In this document: one piece after another, positions 17,696-25,308 of the stretch
Layout: each line of letters begins with the position of its first letter
How positions within the stretch are numbered: the first letter of the stretch is position 1
NCBI GenBank assembly: GCA_910578285.1
Contig: CAJTQL010000002.1
Span: forward strand, 186,001-250,000
DNA: 64,000 nucleotides
Source of the DNA: an uncultured Helicobacteraceae bacterium
GTDB taxonomy: Bacteria > Campylobacterota > Campylobacteria > Campylobacterales > Helicobacteraceae
Reading direction: 5' to 3'
Translations under genes and position numbers: made by a program
The notes under the pieces: model-generated
Database searches by the model: none
The model's input: only the letters and a program-made list of their open reading frames with translations
Told to the model about the DNA's origin: nothing

Positions 17696-17772
17696 TGGTG
17701 TCCACGGCGGGATTCGAACCCACGACCTTTCGATTAGGAATCGAATGCTCTATCCTGCTGAGCTACGAAGAC
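17696..17772 (-). tRNA. tRNA-Arg (anticodon CCU)
   Basis: The minus strand folds as a tRNA: acceptor from 17772, D arm with TAGCTCAGCAGGATAGAGCA, a five-base anticodon stem TTCGA/TCGAA enclosing TTCCTAA (anticodon CCT), T arm with GGTTCGAATCC and an encoded CCA at 17698-17696. One T-T mismatch appears in the acceptor stem. It reads the rare AGG codon. It lies 8 bases downstream of the convergent receptor gene. Confidence 0.93.
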
Positions 17773-17798
17773 AAAATCCTCTTGCAAAAGAGGATTTT
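17773..17798 (-). terminator. Rho-independent terminator of hup
   Basis: An 11-base perfect stem (AAAATCCTCTT / AAGAGGATTTT) with a four-base loop lies 6 bases after the hup stop, and the distal arm ends in a T run. It separates hup from the tRNA gene. Confidence 0.75.
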
Positions 17799-17804
17799 TG
17801 AGGC

Positions 17805-18095
17805 TTATTTCACCTTGATTTTGCTCACGCTTTCTTTGAGCGTTTTACCCGGCTTGAATTTTGGAACATACTTATCGCTTGTTTTGTATGTTTTTGTGCT
17901 GCCGGGCACAGTGCCTGTTTTGCCTTTTTGAATCACGGGCTCAAATGTGCCAAAGCCAACTAGAATGACATTTTGCTTTTTCTTCAATGCTTGTTCCACA
18001 GCAGCCGTAAAAGCACTCACCGCTTTTTCAGCGTCTTTTTTGGACTCAAACCCTCCGACGTCTTTGACAAGATCAACAAATTCAGCCTTATTCAT
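17805..18095 (-). CDS. hup: DNA-binding protein HU
   Basis: This 96-residue nucleoid protein bends and compacts DNA as a dimer. It shows the family features: N-terminal MNKAEFVDLV, helix-rich first half, GFGTFEP near residues 48-54, and the beta arm with VPGSTKTYKT and the PKFKPGKTLK stretch near 78-87. Length and sequence match Helicobacter HU closely. GGAGG stands before the ATG, an extended -10 (TGGTAGAAT) lies at 18138-18133, and a strong terminator follows. Confidence 0.96.
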   Translation of the reverse strand: MNKAEFVDLVKDVGGFESKKDAEKAVSAFTAAVEQALKKKQNVILVGFGTFEPVIQKGKTGTVPGSTKTYKTSDKYVPKFKPGKTLKESVSKIKVK

Positions 18096-18132
18096 AAGTT
18101 CCTCCGAAACTTCTAGTAGATTAGAAAAATCA

Positions 18133-18141
18133 ATTCTACCA
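18133..18141 (-). promoter_or_regulatory. Extended -10 promoter of hup
   Basis: TGGTAGAAT on the minus strand is an extended -10 element about 38 bases upstream of the hup ATG. No -35 hexamer is recognisable. The rest of the 18096-18330 gap shows nothing else. Confidence 0.5.
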
Positions 18142-18330
18142 CAAAAAAGCCGTTTTTAGCTGTTTTTGCATACGTTTTCTTGAGTTTTTTTATTTGTGTT
18201 GCGGAAAATCGCGGGTATATCTTTCAAAGCGCCTAAAATACGACATGATAGAAAATAGAGAGATGGAGAAAAAACAGAATCTCAAGGTACAAAAAGAGCA
18301 AATTTTGTGTGCATGGTGCTACAAAATGTA

Positions 18331-20205
18331 TCATGTGAACGAAACAGGGTCAATATCGACAGAGATTGTCGCTAGAATCTTGCGTTCACTTGCGAAGCGC
18401 AAAAACTCGTGTAACAACGTGTGCAAGGCTTTCGCGCTTGCATGGCTCAACAGCACAAAAAAGCGCCACGTATTTGCGAGCCGCTCCACTTGGCATTGCC
18501 CAGCGCCCAAAATTGCGACACCGCGCGTGTTGCGTTCCAAAAAGTGCAATGTTTGCTTGAAGATTTTTGCGCAATCTTGCAAACTTTTGTGCTCGATATG
18601 CACCATTGCAAGCCGCGCTAAGGGCGGATAATCCGCGCCTCGGAGCACGAGTTCATCGTCTAAGAATCGCATATAGTCATGCAGATATGCGCCAAAGAAA
18701 TGCGCCTCGCCTGTTTGGACAATCACGTATCCCTTGTGTTTGCGCCCACTACGCCCGCAAAGCTGTACGAGCAGCGCAATCACGCGCTCGCGTGCGCGGT
18801 AATCTTCGCTGCGCAAAAGATAGTCGATTCCGAGCACAACCACGAGCCCGACATTATGATAATCATGCCCTTTTGCAATCATCTGCGTGCCGATGAGAAC
18901 GGCGATTTTGCCTTCATTGAAATCTTGCAGAATCGTGCGGAGCTTTTTGGACGTGCTTGTCGAATCCTTATCGAGTCGTCCGATTGTGTGCGCCGGGAAG
19001 CGTTCTTGCAGTCGCGTTTGCAGCTCGCTTGTGCCGATTCTACGTAAAATCAACTCATTGCTACAGTAAGGGCAATGGGACGGAATCGGCGCGCTGTAAT
19101 GGCAGTGGTGGCAGCTGATTTTGGATTCTTTTTGGTGATAGCTCAATGTTAAATCGCATTGCGGGCAATGCAGGGTGCGCGCGCAATGCGTGCAGATGAT
19201 GTATTTGTAGTTTGCACGTGTGGGCAAGAAAAAAATGGCTTGCTCACCTCTTTCGAGCGTTTGTTGCAGCGCGTCTAGTGTCGTTGGCATCGGCTCATCG
19301 CAACCAATCACAAACGTAATCTCGCGGCTTGCGCTCTCGAAAAATCGGGGCAAAGTATAGAGATTGTCGCGCAATTTGTAATAGCTGCTTGCACTTGGCG
19401 TGGCGCTGCCCAACACGGTTTGGATTCCTTGTGTGCAAAGCCACAGCGCGAGGTCGCGCGCATGATAGAATGGAGTGGATTGCGATTTGTACGCGTCGTC
19501 ATGCTCTTCATCGACAATCACAAGCCCGAGCCTACTAAGAGGCAAAAACATCGCGCTACGCGCACCAGCAAGAATCGTTATCTTGCCATTTTGAATCTTT
19601 TGCATAATCTCATTGCGCTTTTTTTGCGTAATCTTGGAATGCCAGATTCCGACACAATCGCCAAAAACATGGCGCAAACGTTCCTCCATTTGTGGCGTGA
19701 GGCTAATTTCGGGCATCAGTAAGAGTGCCTGCTTGCCTCTAGAAAGCGCATATGCGATAAGATGAAAATAGACTTCGGTCTTACCACTGCCTGTTTGCCC
19801 CAAAAGCAGTGCTTTTGATGAATCGCAAATCGCCTCAAACGCGCGATTTTGCGCGATTGAGAGTGGTTTTAGTGTTGGGGTCAGTTGCGGCAAAAACGCA
19901 AGTGATGACGCAATGGGGACAAAGAGTTGCAGGCTTTGACCAAGTGAGCAGAGATAATAAGACGCGATGAAGCGCGCAAGATTCTGTTGCAGAGGCGTGA
20001 GACGGACAAAAAGCCGCTCAAAAACGGGTTTGACTTCAAAACTTGGCTGCGCGCATTCTTCGAGCACGGCGGCATGGACGAGGTGATTTTTGAGTGGAAC
20101 AGAAACGATTTCACCCGATTCAAGCGTACTATCACAATAATAGCTTAGAATCGGGCTTTTGCGCCCGATGAGTGCGAGATTATAATAATGCAACCTCACA
20201 ACCAT
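18331..20205 (-). CDS. priA: Primosomal protein N' (replication restart helicase PriA)
   Basis: This is the 624-residue superfamily 2 helicase that recognises stalled forks and reloads the replisome. Seen are Walker A GQTGSGKT near residue 135, the DEEHDD motif near 230, and a zinc-binding insertion near 335-390 with four CxxC-type pairs (CTHC, CPQC, CHHC, CPYC). The helicase motif with GTQMIAKGHDY comes next. It is about 100 residues shorter than E. coli PriA, as is normal in epsilonproteobacteria. The start overlaps the end of the 71-residue gene upstream by 10 bases, so the two are co-transcribed. Confidence 0.95.
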   Translation of the reverse strand: MVVRLHYYNLALIGRKSPILSYYCDSTLESGEIVSVPLKNHLVHAAVLEECAQPSFEVKPVFERLFVRLTPLQQNLARFIASYYLCSLGQSLQLFVPIASSLAFLPQLTPTLKPLSIAQNRAFEAICDSSKALLLGQTGSGKTEVYFHLIAYALSRGKQALLLMPEISLTPQMEERLRHVFGDCVGIWHSKITQKKRNEIMQKIQNGKITILAGARSAMFLPLSRLGLVIVDEEHDDAYKSQSTPFYHARDLALWLCTQGIQTVLGSATPSASSYYKLRDNLYTLPRFFESASREITFVIGCDEPMPTTLDALQQTLERGEQAIFFLPTRANYKYIICTHCARTLHCPQCDLTLSYHQKESKISCHHCHYSAPIPSHCPYCSNELILRRIGTSELQTRLQERFPAHTIGRLDKDSTSTSKKLRTILQDFNEGKIAVLIGTQMIAKGHDYHNVGLVVVLGIDYLLRSEDYRARERVIALLVQLCGRSGRKHKGYVIVQTGEAHFFGAYLHDYMRFLDDELVLRGADYPPLARLAMVHIEHKSLQDCAKIFKQTLHFLERNTRGVAILGAGQCQVERLANTWRFFVLLSHASAKALHTLLHEFLRFASERKILATISVDIDPVSFT

Positions 20206-20411
20206 TCATCGAGATGTCCGCTCAAGATTTCGAGATTCGATTCGAGTTCAGCGCATTCTTGGCATTTTTGGATATAGGCTTTGAGCAAGTCCTTGATGTC
20301 GATGTTGCTATTGTTGAGCCATTCGCATTCCTCTTGGACGCTCGGTAGAGCCTGCACGAGCGAAACATCATATTTCCGCCCCATAATGGTTGTGATGAGT
20401 TTTTGTGCCAT
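20196..20411 (-). CDS. Small conserved helical protein upstream of priA
   Basis: The 71-residue product is helical, with MGRKYDVSLVQALPSVQEE near the start and a C-terminal stretch of Glu/Leu repeats. I do not recognise a named family. It lies between the coiled-coil gene and priA and overlaps priA by 10 bases, so it is a real part of this operon. Confidence 0.65.
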   Translation of the reverse strand: MAQKLITTIMGRKYDVSLVQALPSVQEECEWLNNSNIDIKDLLKAYIQKCQECAELESNLEILSGHLDEWL

Positions 20412-20426
20412 GCGCTATCAAAACCG

Positions 20427-20699
20427 CTAGTAGGTTGTTGTGCTGCCACCAGCAACATCATTGTGGCTGACACCAAGTGCTTTGTTGATGTGCTCGAGCA
20501 GAGATTCGAGCTCTTTTTCTTTTTGAGCGAGCTCATTGTAGAGAGATTTGTTCTCGGCATTCTTCTCCTCGAGTGCTTGGGCGAGAATGCTTTTTTCTTG
20601 TTCGATACGGCGAATCTCGTCTTGTTGCAATGTGTATTTCTCAAGCAATGTGCTAATTTGCGTTGTGAGCTTTTCAATCACTGGTGCGTGTCGTTCCAT
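20427..20699 (-). CDS. Short coiled-coil protein
   Basis: The 90-residue product is almost entirely heptad coiled coil (about residues 5-72: IEKLTTQISTLLEKYTLQQ and following), ending in a polar Gly/Ser/Thr tail. Size and shape resemble ZapB-like division or scaffold proteins, but the sequence does not allow a firm call. TAGGAG precedes the ATG. It is first in the operon leading into priA and diverges from uvrB. Confidence 0.7.
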   Translation of the reverse strand: MERHAPVIEKLTTQISTLLEKYTLQQDEIRRIEQEKSILAQALEEKNAENKSLYNELAQKEKELESLLEHINKALGVSHNDVAGGSTTTY

Positions 20700-20724
20700 T
20701 TTTTCTCCTAACTAGAAAGTGCGC

Positions 20725-20734
20725 TATAATTCTA
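20725..20734. promoter_or_regulatory. Overlapping divergent -10 boxes (uvrB and coiled-coil/priA operon)
   Basis: The ten bases TATAATTCTA contain TATAAT (plus strand, 20725-20730) about 40 bases before the uvrB start, and TAGAAT (minus strand, 20734-20729) about 30 bases before the coiled-coil start. The two polymerases could not occupy both at once. -35 boxes are poor. Confidence 0.5.
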
Positions 20735-20769
20735 GCATTTTATCGCTATATTTTTTCTAAAGGAATCAT

Positions 20770-22758
20770 GTGAGCTCACAAAATACCCCGCAAAACCCCT
20801 TGCGTGTCCATGCATCCTATTCCCCAGCAGGCGACCAACCCGAAGCAATTGCAACCTTGAGCAAGAGCATTAAAAATGGTAATCGCTATCAACTTTTGTT
20901 GGGCGTTACAGGGAGTGGCAAAACTTTCACAATGGCAAAAGTCATCGAATCTTTGCAAATCCCAACATTGATTATGACGCACAATAAAACACTTGCTGCA
21001 CAGCTTTATAGCGAGTTTTGCGGTTTTTTTCCAAACAATCATGTTGAGTATTTTATCTCTCATTTTGATTATTACCAACCAGAAGCCTATATTCCTCGTC
21101 AGGATTTGTTCATCGAGAAAGATTCATCTATCAACGATGAACTTGAGCGCCTACGCCTGCGCGCCACAACAAGCCTGCTTGCCTATAATGATGTCATTGT
21201 TGTCGCAAGCGTGTCGGCGAATTATGGAATTGGTTCGCCCTATGAATATTCCGAGATGATTCTACCGCTTTCTGTGGGGCAAGTATTCAACCAGCGTGAG
21301 CTTTTGCGCCGCATTGTCGATATGGGCTATGCACGCAATGACAATTTTTTTGAATGTGGCAATTTCCGCGTGAGCGGCGAGGTGCTCGACATTTTTCCGG
21401 CGTATAGTGAAGACGAAGTTGTGCGAATCGAGTTTTTTGGGGACGAAATCGAACGGATTATGATACTCGATAGTATCGATTATCGCGAGTTACGACAGAT
21501 TAAGTCGTTTGTCCTTTATGCCGCAAATCCCTTTATTGTGGGCGAAGAGCGACAGATCTTGGCGCTGCAAAGCATCAAAGACGAGCTGCTCGAGCGTCTC
21601 ACATTCTATCAAAAAGAGGGGCGCAATGTCGAGTTTGAACGTCTCAAAAGTCGTACAGAATTTGATTTAGAAATGATAGCCGCAAGCGGAATCTGCAAGG
21701 GGATTGAGAATTATTCGCGTCATCTCACAGGCAAACAGCAGGGCGAAACACCATATAGTTTGCTTGATTATTTTGAATTTAAGCAAATGCCCTATTTGGT
21801 GATTGTTGATGAATCGCATGTGTCGCTGCCCCAGTTTGGCGGCATGTATGCAGGCGATAGAAGCCGCAAAGAAGTTTTGGTTGAGTATGGATTCCGATTG
21901 CCAAGTGCGCTTGATAATCGCCCGCTCATGTTTGATGAATTTATCAACAAAGCTCCACATTATTTGTTTGTTTCAGCAACACCTGCGAAACTTGAAAAAG
22001 AACTTAGCGCTGTGGTTGCCGAACAGATTGTGCGCCCCACAGGTTTGCTTGACCCAAATTATGAGATTCTGCCTAGCAATAATCAAGTTGCGCGATTATA
22101 TGACGAGATTTGCAAAACGATTGCAAATAAAGAGCGGGTTTTGATAACAGCGCTCACAAAAAAAATGGCAGAAGATCTCACGCAATATTATAATGATTTG
22201 GGGCTCAAGGTGCGCTATATGCATTCCGATATTGACGCGATTGAGCGCAATGAGATTATTCGGCAATTGCGGCTTGGTGAATTTGATGTGCTTGTTGGAA
22301 TTAACCTTTTGCGCGAGGGGCTTGATCTCCCAGAAGTCGCGCTTGTCGCGATTCTTGATGCGGACAAAGCCGGGTTTTTGCGCAGCGAGACGAGCCTCAT
22401 TCAGACAATGGGACGTGCGGCGCGCAATCTCAATGGGCGCGTGATTCTGTTTGCCAACACAATCACGCCATCGATAAAAATTGCGATGGATACAACAGAC
22501 TATCGACGCAAAAAACAGCAAGATTTTAACAAAAAGCATGGAATCGTGCCCCAAAGCGTGAGTCGCAAGATTGAACAAGAGCTCAAGGCAAATGTTGGTG
22601 ATATTCCGCTAGCTGCTGACAAACGTAGGATTCCAAAGAGTGAACGCGACAAAATTATCAAAGAATTGACAAAACAAATGCACACAGCTGCAAAAGCGCT
22701 CGAATTTGAAGAAGCGGCGCGTTTGCGCGATGAGATTGCAAAGATTCGCAAGGCGTGA
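20770..22758 (+). CDS. uvrB: Excinuclease ABC subunit B
   Basis: This is the 662-residue damage-verifying helicase of nucleotide excision repair, loaded by UvrA and then pairing with UvrC. It has Walker A GVTGSGKT near residue 44, the beta-hairpin region with the aromatic HFDYYQPEAYIP near 97-108, the DESH motif near 346, helicase motifs with INLLREGLDLPE near 515, and a C-terminal UVR domain (AAKALEFEEAARLRDEI). I take GTG 20770 as start: the ATG two bases earlier is followed at once by TGA, and AAAGGA is correctly placed. Confidence 0.97.
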   Translation: MSSQNTPQNPLRVHASYSPAGDQPEAIATLSKSIKNGNRYQLLLGVTGSGKTFTMAKVIESLQIPTLIMTHNKTLAAQLYSEFCGFFPNNHVEYFISHFDYYQPEAYIPRQDLFIEKDSSINDELERLRLRATTSLLAYNDVIVVASVSANYGIGSPYEYSEMILPLSVGQVFNQRELLRRIVDMGYARNDNFFECGNFRVSGEVLDIFPAYSEDEVVRIEFFGDEIERIMILDSIDYRELRQIKSFVLYAANPFIVGEERQILALQSIKDELLERLTFYQKEGRNVEFERLKSRTEFDLEMIAASGICKGIENYSRHLTGKQQGETPYSLLDYFEFKQMPYLVIVDESHVSLPQFGGMYAGDRSRKEVLVEYGFRLPSALDNRPLMFDEFINKAPHYLFVSATPAKLEKELSAVVAEQIVRPTGLLDPNYEILPSNNQVARLYDEICKTIANKERVLITALTKKMAEDLTQYYNDLGLKVRYMHSDIDAIERNEIIRQLRLGEFDVLVGINLLREGLDLPEVALVAILDADKAGFLRSETSLIQTMGRAARNLNGRVILFANTITPSIKIAMDTTDYRRKKQQDFNKKHGIVPQSVSRKIEQELKANVGDIPLAADKRRIPKSERDKIIKELTKQMHTAAKALEFEEAARLRDEIAKIRKA

Positions 22759-22842
22759 TGTCGGAGGTTGGAAACGTTCATTGTTTCAAGTTTTTGTGAT
22801 GTTTGTTTGTGTCATTGCTAAGCGAAGCTATCAGCTGTACTA

Positions 22843-22943
22843 TTGTCATTGCGAGAAACACAATCAAACGGCATAGAATCCTCATGATTCTAGCTTCGCA
22901 CACGGTTGGTTGCCACGCTCGTTACACTCGCTCGCAATGACAA
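22843..22943. repeat. Dispersed repeat with 13-base terminal inverted ends
   Basis: TTGTCATTGCGAG (22843-22855) and CTCGCAATGACAA (22931-22943) are exact inverted copies bounding a 101-base unit. Related units occur near 25884-25984 and 29827-29900. There is no coding capacity, so it looks like a REP/MITE-like intergenic element. Confidence 0.75.
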
Positions 22944-22960
22944 AAATAGACGTTAAAATA

Positions 22961-23015
22961 TTTGGAGGTGCGACTTTAGTCGCACATTGAGTGCGGTTAA
23001 AACCGCACCTCCAAA
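22961..23015. repeat. Inverted repeat enclosing two smaller hairpins
   Basis: TTTGGAGGTGCG (22961-22972) and CGCACCTCCAAA (23004-23015) are exact inverted copies. Inside are two further perfect hairpins, GTGCGAC-TTTA-GTCGCAC and GTGCGGTT-AA-AACCGCAC. A partial second copy ending CGCACCTCCAAAGATTCCA lies at about 23405-23438. Confidence 0.75.
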
Positions 23016-23025
23016 GATTCCATTT

Positions 23026-23062
23026 GTCATGTTGAGCGAAGCGAAACATCTCTTTTGGATTC
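23026..23062. repeat. Dispersed short repeat (GTCATGTTGAGCGAAGCGAA type)
   Basis: This stretch matches the common GTCATxxxGAGCGAAGCGAA family of intergenic repeats. A divergent reverse-type copy (GAGATGTTTCGCGTAAGCTCAA) is visible near 26411-26433. Confidence 0.5.
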
Positions 23063-23233
23063 CATACTCTTTGCTTCCCTCTAGTTTTCATATTTCCTTG
23101 CGATTCTCCACTTGGCTTTTTTCTTCAAGGGGGACAGGGGGGCTTAATTGCGAAGCAGTCCCCCTATCTTCCTAAAACCTCCAAACCCCTGCACGCTTTT
23201 TAAGTGTGCGTTGTATTTGCATATGTCAATAGT

Positions 23234-23292
23234 CCACAGCGCGGTGGCAACGTTATTGTCTTCGGCAGGAACGTTGCCTCTACGCGCTGTGG
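23234..23292. repeat. Long hairpin (19-bp interrupted stem)
   Basis: CCACAGCGCG (23234-23243) plus GGCAACGTT (23246-23254) pair with AACGTTGCC (23270-23278) plus CGCGCTGTGG (23283-23292), leaving a 15-base loop. There is no following T run, so it is not a standard terminator. It may be a single repeat element or a protein-binding/RNA structure. Confidence 0.75.
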
Positions 23293-23404
23293 TTGGGACA
23301 TCGGAATTGATGAGCAATGGAGTATCAAGGTATTGCTAACTCGCTGCGCTCGTTTCGCTCGCTTGCATTAGTGATTCAGAGGCTGGATTCAGTCGTACAT
23401 TTTT

Positions 23405-23440
23405 GGGTGCGTTTGAAATCGCACCTCCAAAGATTCCAGG
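23405..23440. repeat. Partial second copy of the GTGCG...CGCACCTCC repeat
   Basis: GGTGCGTTTGAAATCGCACC is an imperfect hairpin followed by CTCCAAAGATTCCAGGCG, matching the end of the element at 22961-23015 and its flank, including the AAAGATTCCA that follows both copies. Confidence 0.6.
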
Positions 23441-23476
23441 CGTCATTGCGAGCGCGCAACAAACTAACAAAGCGCA

Positions 23477-24270
23477 TTAGAATCTCCAGCCGTGCTGCAC
23501 AAACACGCTAATCGTAAAGTTTTTGGGTTCATATGTAGTTTTTGTAACACCAAGATGATTCACGATAGGAACTTTATTTGCCTGATTGATTTTCCAATAA
23601 TCCACGACAAAACGTGTGAATGTTTTCGAATCGTTGCTCGTTTCTTTCCAACCAAAGCTCGCTTTCGCGCCAAAACCCTTGTCTTGCTTGGCATAGTAGT
23701 CTCTCTCATAAGAAGTTACAGAACCTATCAAAGATGCATGCCTACCATCGAGCAGATGCTTATAGCCCAACGAGTATGTCCAAGCAAACGAGGGACTCGC
23801 GGCAATCTTGCCTTCGAGCTCGATGGGCACATAGACATAGATTTGTGTACGTTTCATTCCCATGCTGTTAGTGTAAAGATAGCGGTAGCCAATTCCGCTT
23901 TGCAAGAACAAATCATAGCTGCTGCTAAACGCGAGCAAGTCGACTCCCGCCTTGAGCTGCCCATCGAATATTTGGCTCATAACTACCGTATACAAAGTTC
24001 CCTCTTGACTTGTGCCATCGAGGGGGTCGTTCTGATAATGTCCACGATACATTCCAATGGTTGTAAAGCCATCGCCCACCGCTTCAAGCTTGGCAAACTG
24101 ATAGCGATAGCCCAGATTTGCATTTACGTTTAGCAACAGCTCGTTTGTGTGCATGAGCGAGGGCTCGCTATATTGGTTATAGCCCGCGCCAACGCCGAAA
24201 TTGGCGATGATTCCGTCCTCTGCATGGAGGCTTCCAAGAAAAAGAGCGCATAAGAGTAAGTTTTTTTCAT
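23477..24270 (-). pseudogene. Outer-membrane beta-barrel protein, frameshifted in the signal peptide at A7
   Basis: The intact frame from ATG 24154 gives 225 residues of alternating aromatic beta-strand pattern ending in VQHGWRF, typical of an outer-membrane barrel. Reading upstream in the same frame continues into YNQYSEPSL, EDGIIANFGVGAG and a clear signal peptide NLLLCALFLGSLHA, but no start follows. A perfect start exists: AGGAGG then ATG at 24270, in another frame, directly followed by seven A (24261-24267). With eight A it reads MKKNLLLCALFLGSLHAEDG and joins the barrel (about 263 residues). So this copy is off or broken by one base. It is the second gene after the barrel gene at 24280. 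Confidence 0.75.
24261..24267 (-). repeat. A7 tract causing the signal-peptide frameshift
   Basis: Seven T on the plus strand (seven A on the coding strand) follow the ATG at 24270. Eight would restore the signal peptide frame. Short A tracts slip less than long G tracts, so this may be a fixed mutation, a slow switch, or a sequencing error. Confidence 0.65.
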
Positions 24271-24279
24271 GTTATCCTC

Positions 24280-25176
24280 CTAAAACATGATTCCAAGATA
24301 GATTCCGCTGCGAAACGAAAAATATTTGGGGGTATATAGCGAAACATCGCCAAGTGATTGGTTGTTGAGGACATCATAGACGCCTGTTTGCACAGTCTCA
24401 CTTTTGGGCACAAAGCGAGCCATCAAATCATATTTTGCAAACACATCGAAATATTTGCTTGCGGCATAAATCAACTTAATATCGCCATGCAAGCCCCAGA
24501 TTCCGCCCTTGAGGTCGGCACGTACGGCATTGTCCGAATCGCCATTCTCAAAACGTATATAATGGTCTCTGTCAAAGGCTGCGAGATAGACTTCGGGGGC
24601 GGGCGACCAAAAAATCCCCGCTCGATAACCCAGACTGAATTTGGAGGCAATCGCGTTTCTACCCTCGAGGTCGAGCTGAAAGAAAGTAGTGCTAGTGAAA
24701 GAACTTATAGGAATAAAGCTCAACGAGGTGCTTTCATTTCCAATTGTTAAATATAGGTAAAGTTCATCGGTGGTTTTCTGAAAGATTGGGTAGCCAACAT
24801 GTAGCCCCATAGATAGCTCTGTTCTCGCAACACCAGAAGGAAAGGTGTAGGGGAGATTTTCCATACCAACGACAAGCACGTCACCATCGCGATTCTTATA
24901 TCCTCCAGCCCCAGAGAGCGATGCTTCAATCCCCAGCCGCCAGCCATTCTGAAATTGATAGCCGAGCTTGCCATGAAATGCGCCAAGATAGCGATGTGTG
25001 ATTGTGTCAAAGTCGTCATCATCGTCCCAGTCGTTATTATTTGTATTTTTATTGTAATTGTGCAAGAGTATTCCACTCTGCATTCCCATATCGAGCATGC
25101 CATACAACCCGCTATCTTGGGCAAATAGCAATGTTGGAAAAAGGAGAGGGATAAAATATTTGAGAAGTTTTGCCAT
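24280..25176 (-). CDS. Outer-membrane beta-barrel protein
   Basis: The 298-residue product has a signal peptide (MAKLLKYFIPLLFPTLLFA, cleavage before QDSG) and then a strand-rich sequence with periodic aromatics. It carries an Asp/Asn-rich loop near residues 45-57 (NNNDWDDDDDFD) and ends in LGIMF with a terminal phenylalanine. It fits a Helicobacter outer-membrane protein with unknown ligand; the acidic loop could bind cations. It lies upstream of the frameshifted barrel gene with only about 10 bases between its stop and that gene's ATG, so the two form one operon. Confidence 0.8.
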   Translation of the reverse strand: MAKLLKYFIPLLFPTLLFAQDSGLYGMLDMGMQSGILLHNYNKNTNNNDWDDDDDFDTITHRYLGAFHGKLGYQFQNGWRLGIEASLSGAGGYKNRDGDVLVVGMENLPYTFPSGVARTELSMGLHVGYPIFQKTTDELYLYLTIGNESTSLSFIPISSFTSTTFFQLDLEGRNAIASKFSLGYRAGIFWSPAPEVYLAAFDRDHYIRFENGDSDNAVRADLKGGIWGLHGDIKLIYAASKYFDVFAKYDLMARFVPKSETVQTGVYDVLNNQSLGDVSLYTPKYFSFRSGIYLGIMF

Positions 25177-25225
25177 GTGTTTCCTTTTTGGATTTATGCT
25201 TGCGTTTGTCGTTTTGCGACAACGA

Positions 25226-25274
25226 CAAAAAAGCCCGCAATCTCCGAGAGTTTCTAAGCTTCGGAGAATACGGG
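25226..25274 (-). terminator. Rho-independent terminator after the secreted-peptide gene
   Basis: On the minus strand CCCG...CTCCGA pairs with TCGGAG...CGGG and is followed by CTTTTTTG. It lies 35 bases after the peptide gene and would separate it from the barrel operon starting at 25176. Confidence 0.65.
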
Positions 25275-25287
25275 AACAATGCTCTAA

Positions 25288-25305
25288 CTCGCCCTTAGGG
25301 GCGAG
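25288..25305. repeat. Small perfect hairpin after the peptide gene
   Basis: CTCGCCC and GGGCGAG (25288-25294, 25299-25305) form a 7-bp stem with a four-base loop, 3 bases beyond the peptide stop. It may protect the mRNA 3' end or act together with the terminator that follows. Confidence 0.6.
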
Positions 25306-25308
25306 CTA

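Larger units (their letters stand above)
22759..23476. other. Gene-free interval of nested inverted repeats
   Basis: This 718-base interval between uvrB and the outer-membrane gene has no credible coding frame. It is a patchwork of short dispersed repeats: variants of GTCATTGCGAG / CTCGCAATGAC, of GGAGGTGCGA...CGCACCTCC and of GTCATGTTGAGCGAAGCGAA, plus one large hairpin. A weak stem (GAAAC/GTTTC followed by TTTTT, near 22775-22795) could end uvrB transcription. Confidence 0.7.

Noticed and set aside
18194..18631. Plus-strand frame of 145 codons opposite the priA end
   Set aside because: It overlaps the conserved C-terminus of PriA on the other strand, shows no family similarity, and has unlikely amino-acid composition.
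23492..24133. Plus-strand frame of 213 codons opposite the barrel gene
   Set aside because: The minus strand gives a proper beta-barrel pattern with terminal RF and an upstream signal peptide; the plus frame lacks a ribosome-binding site and family features.
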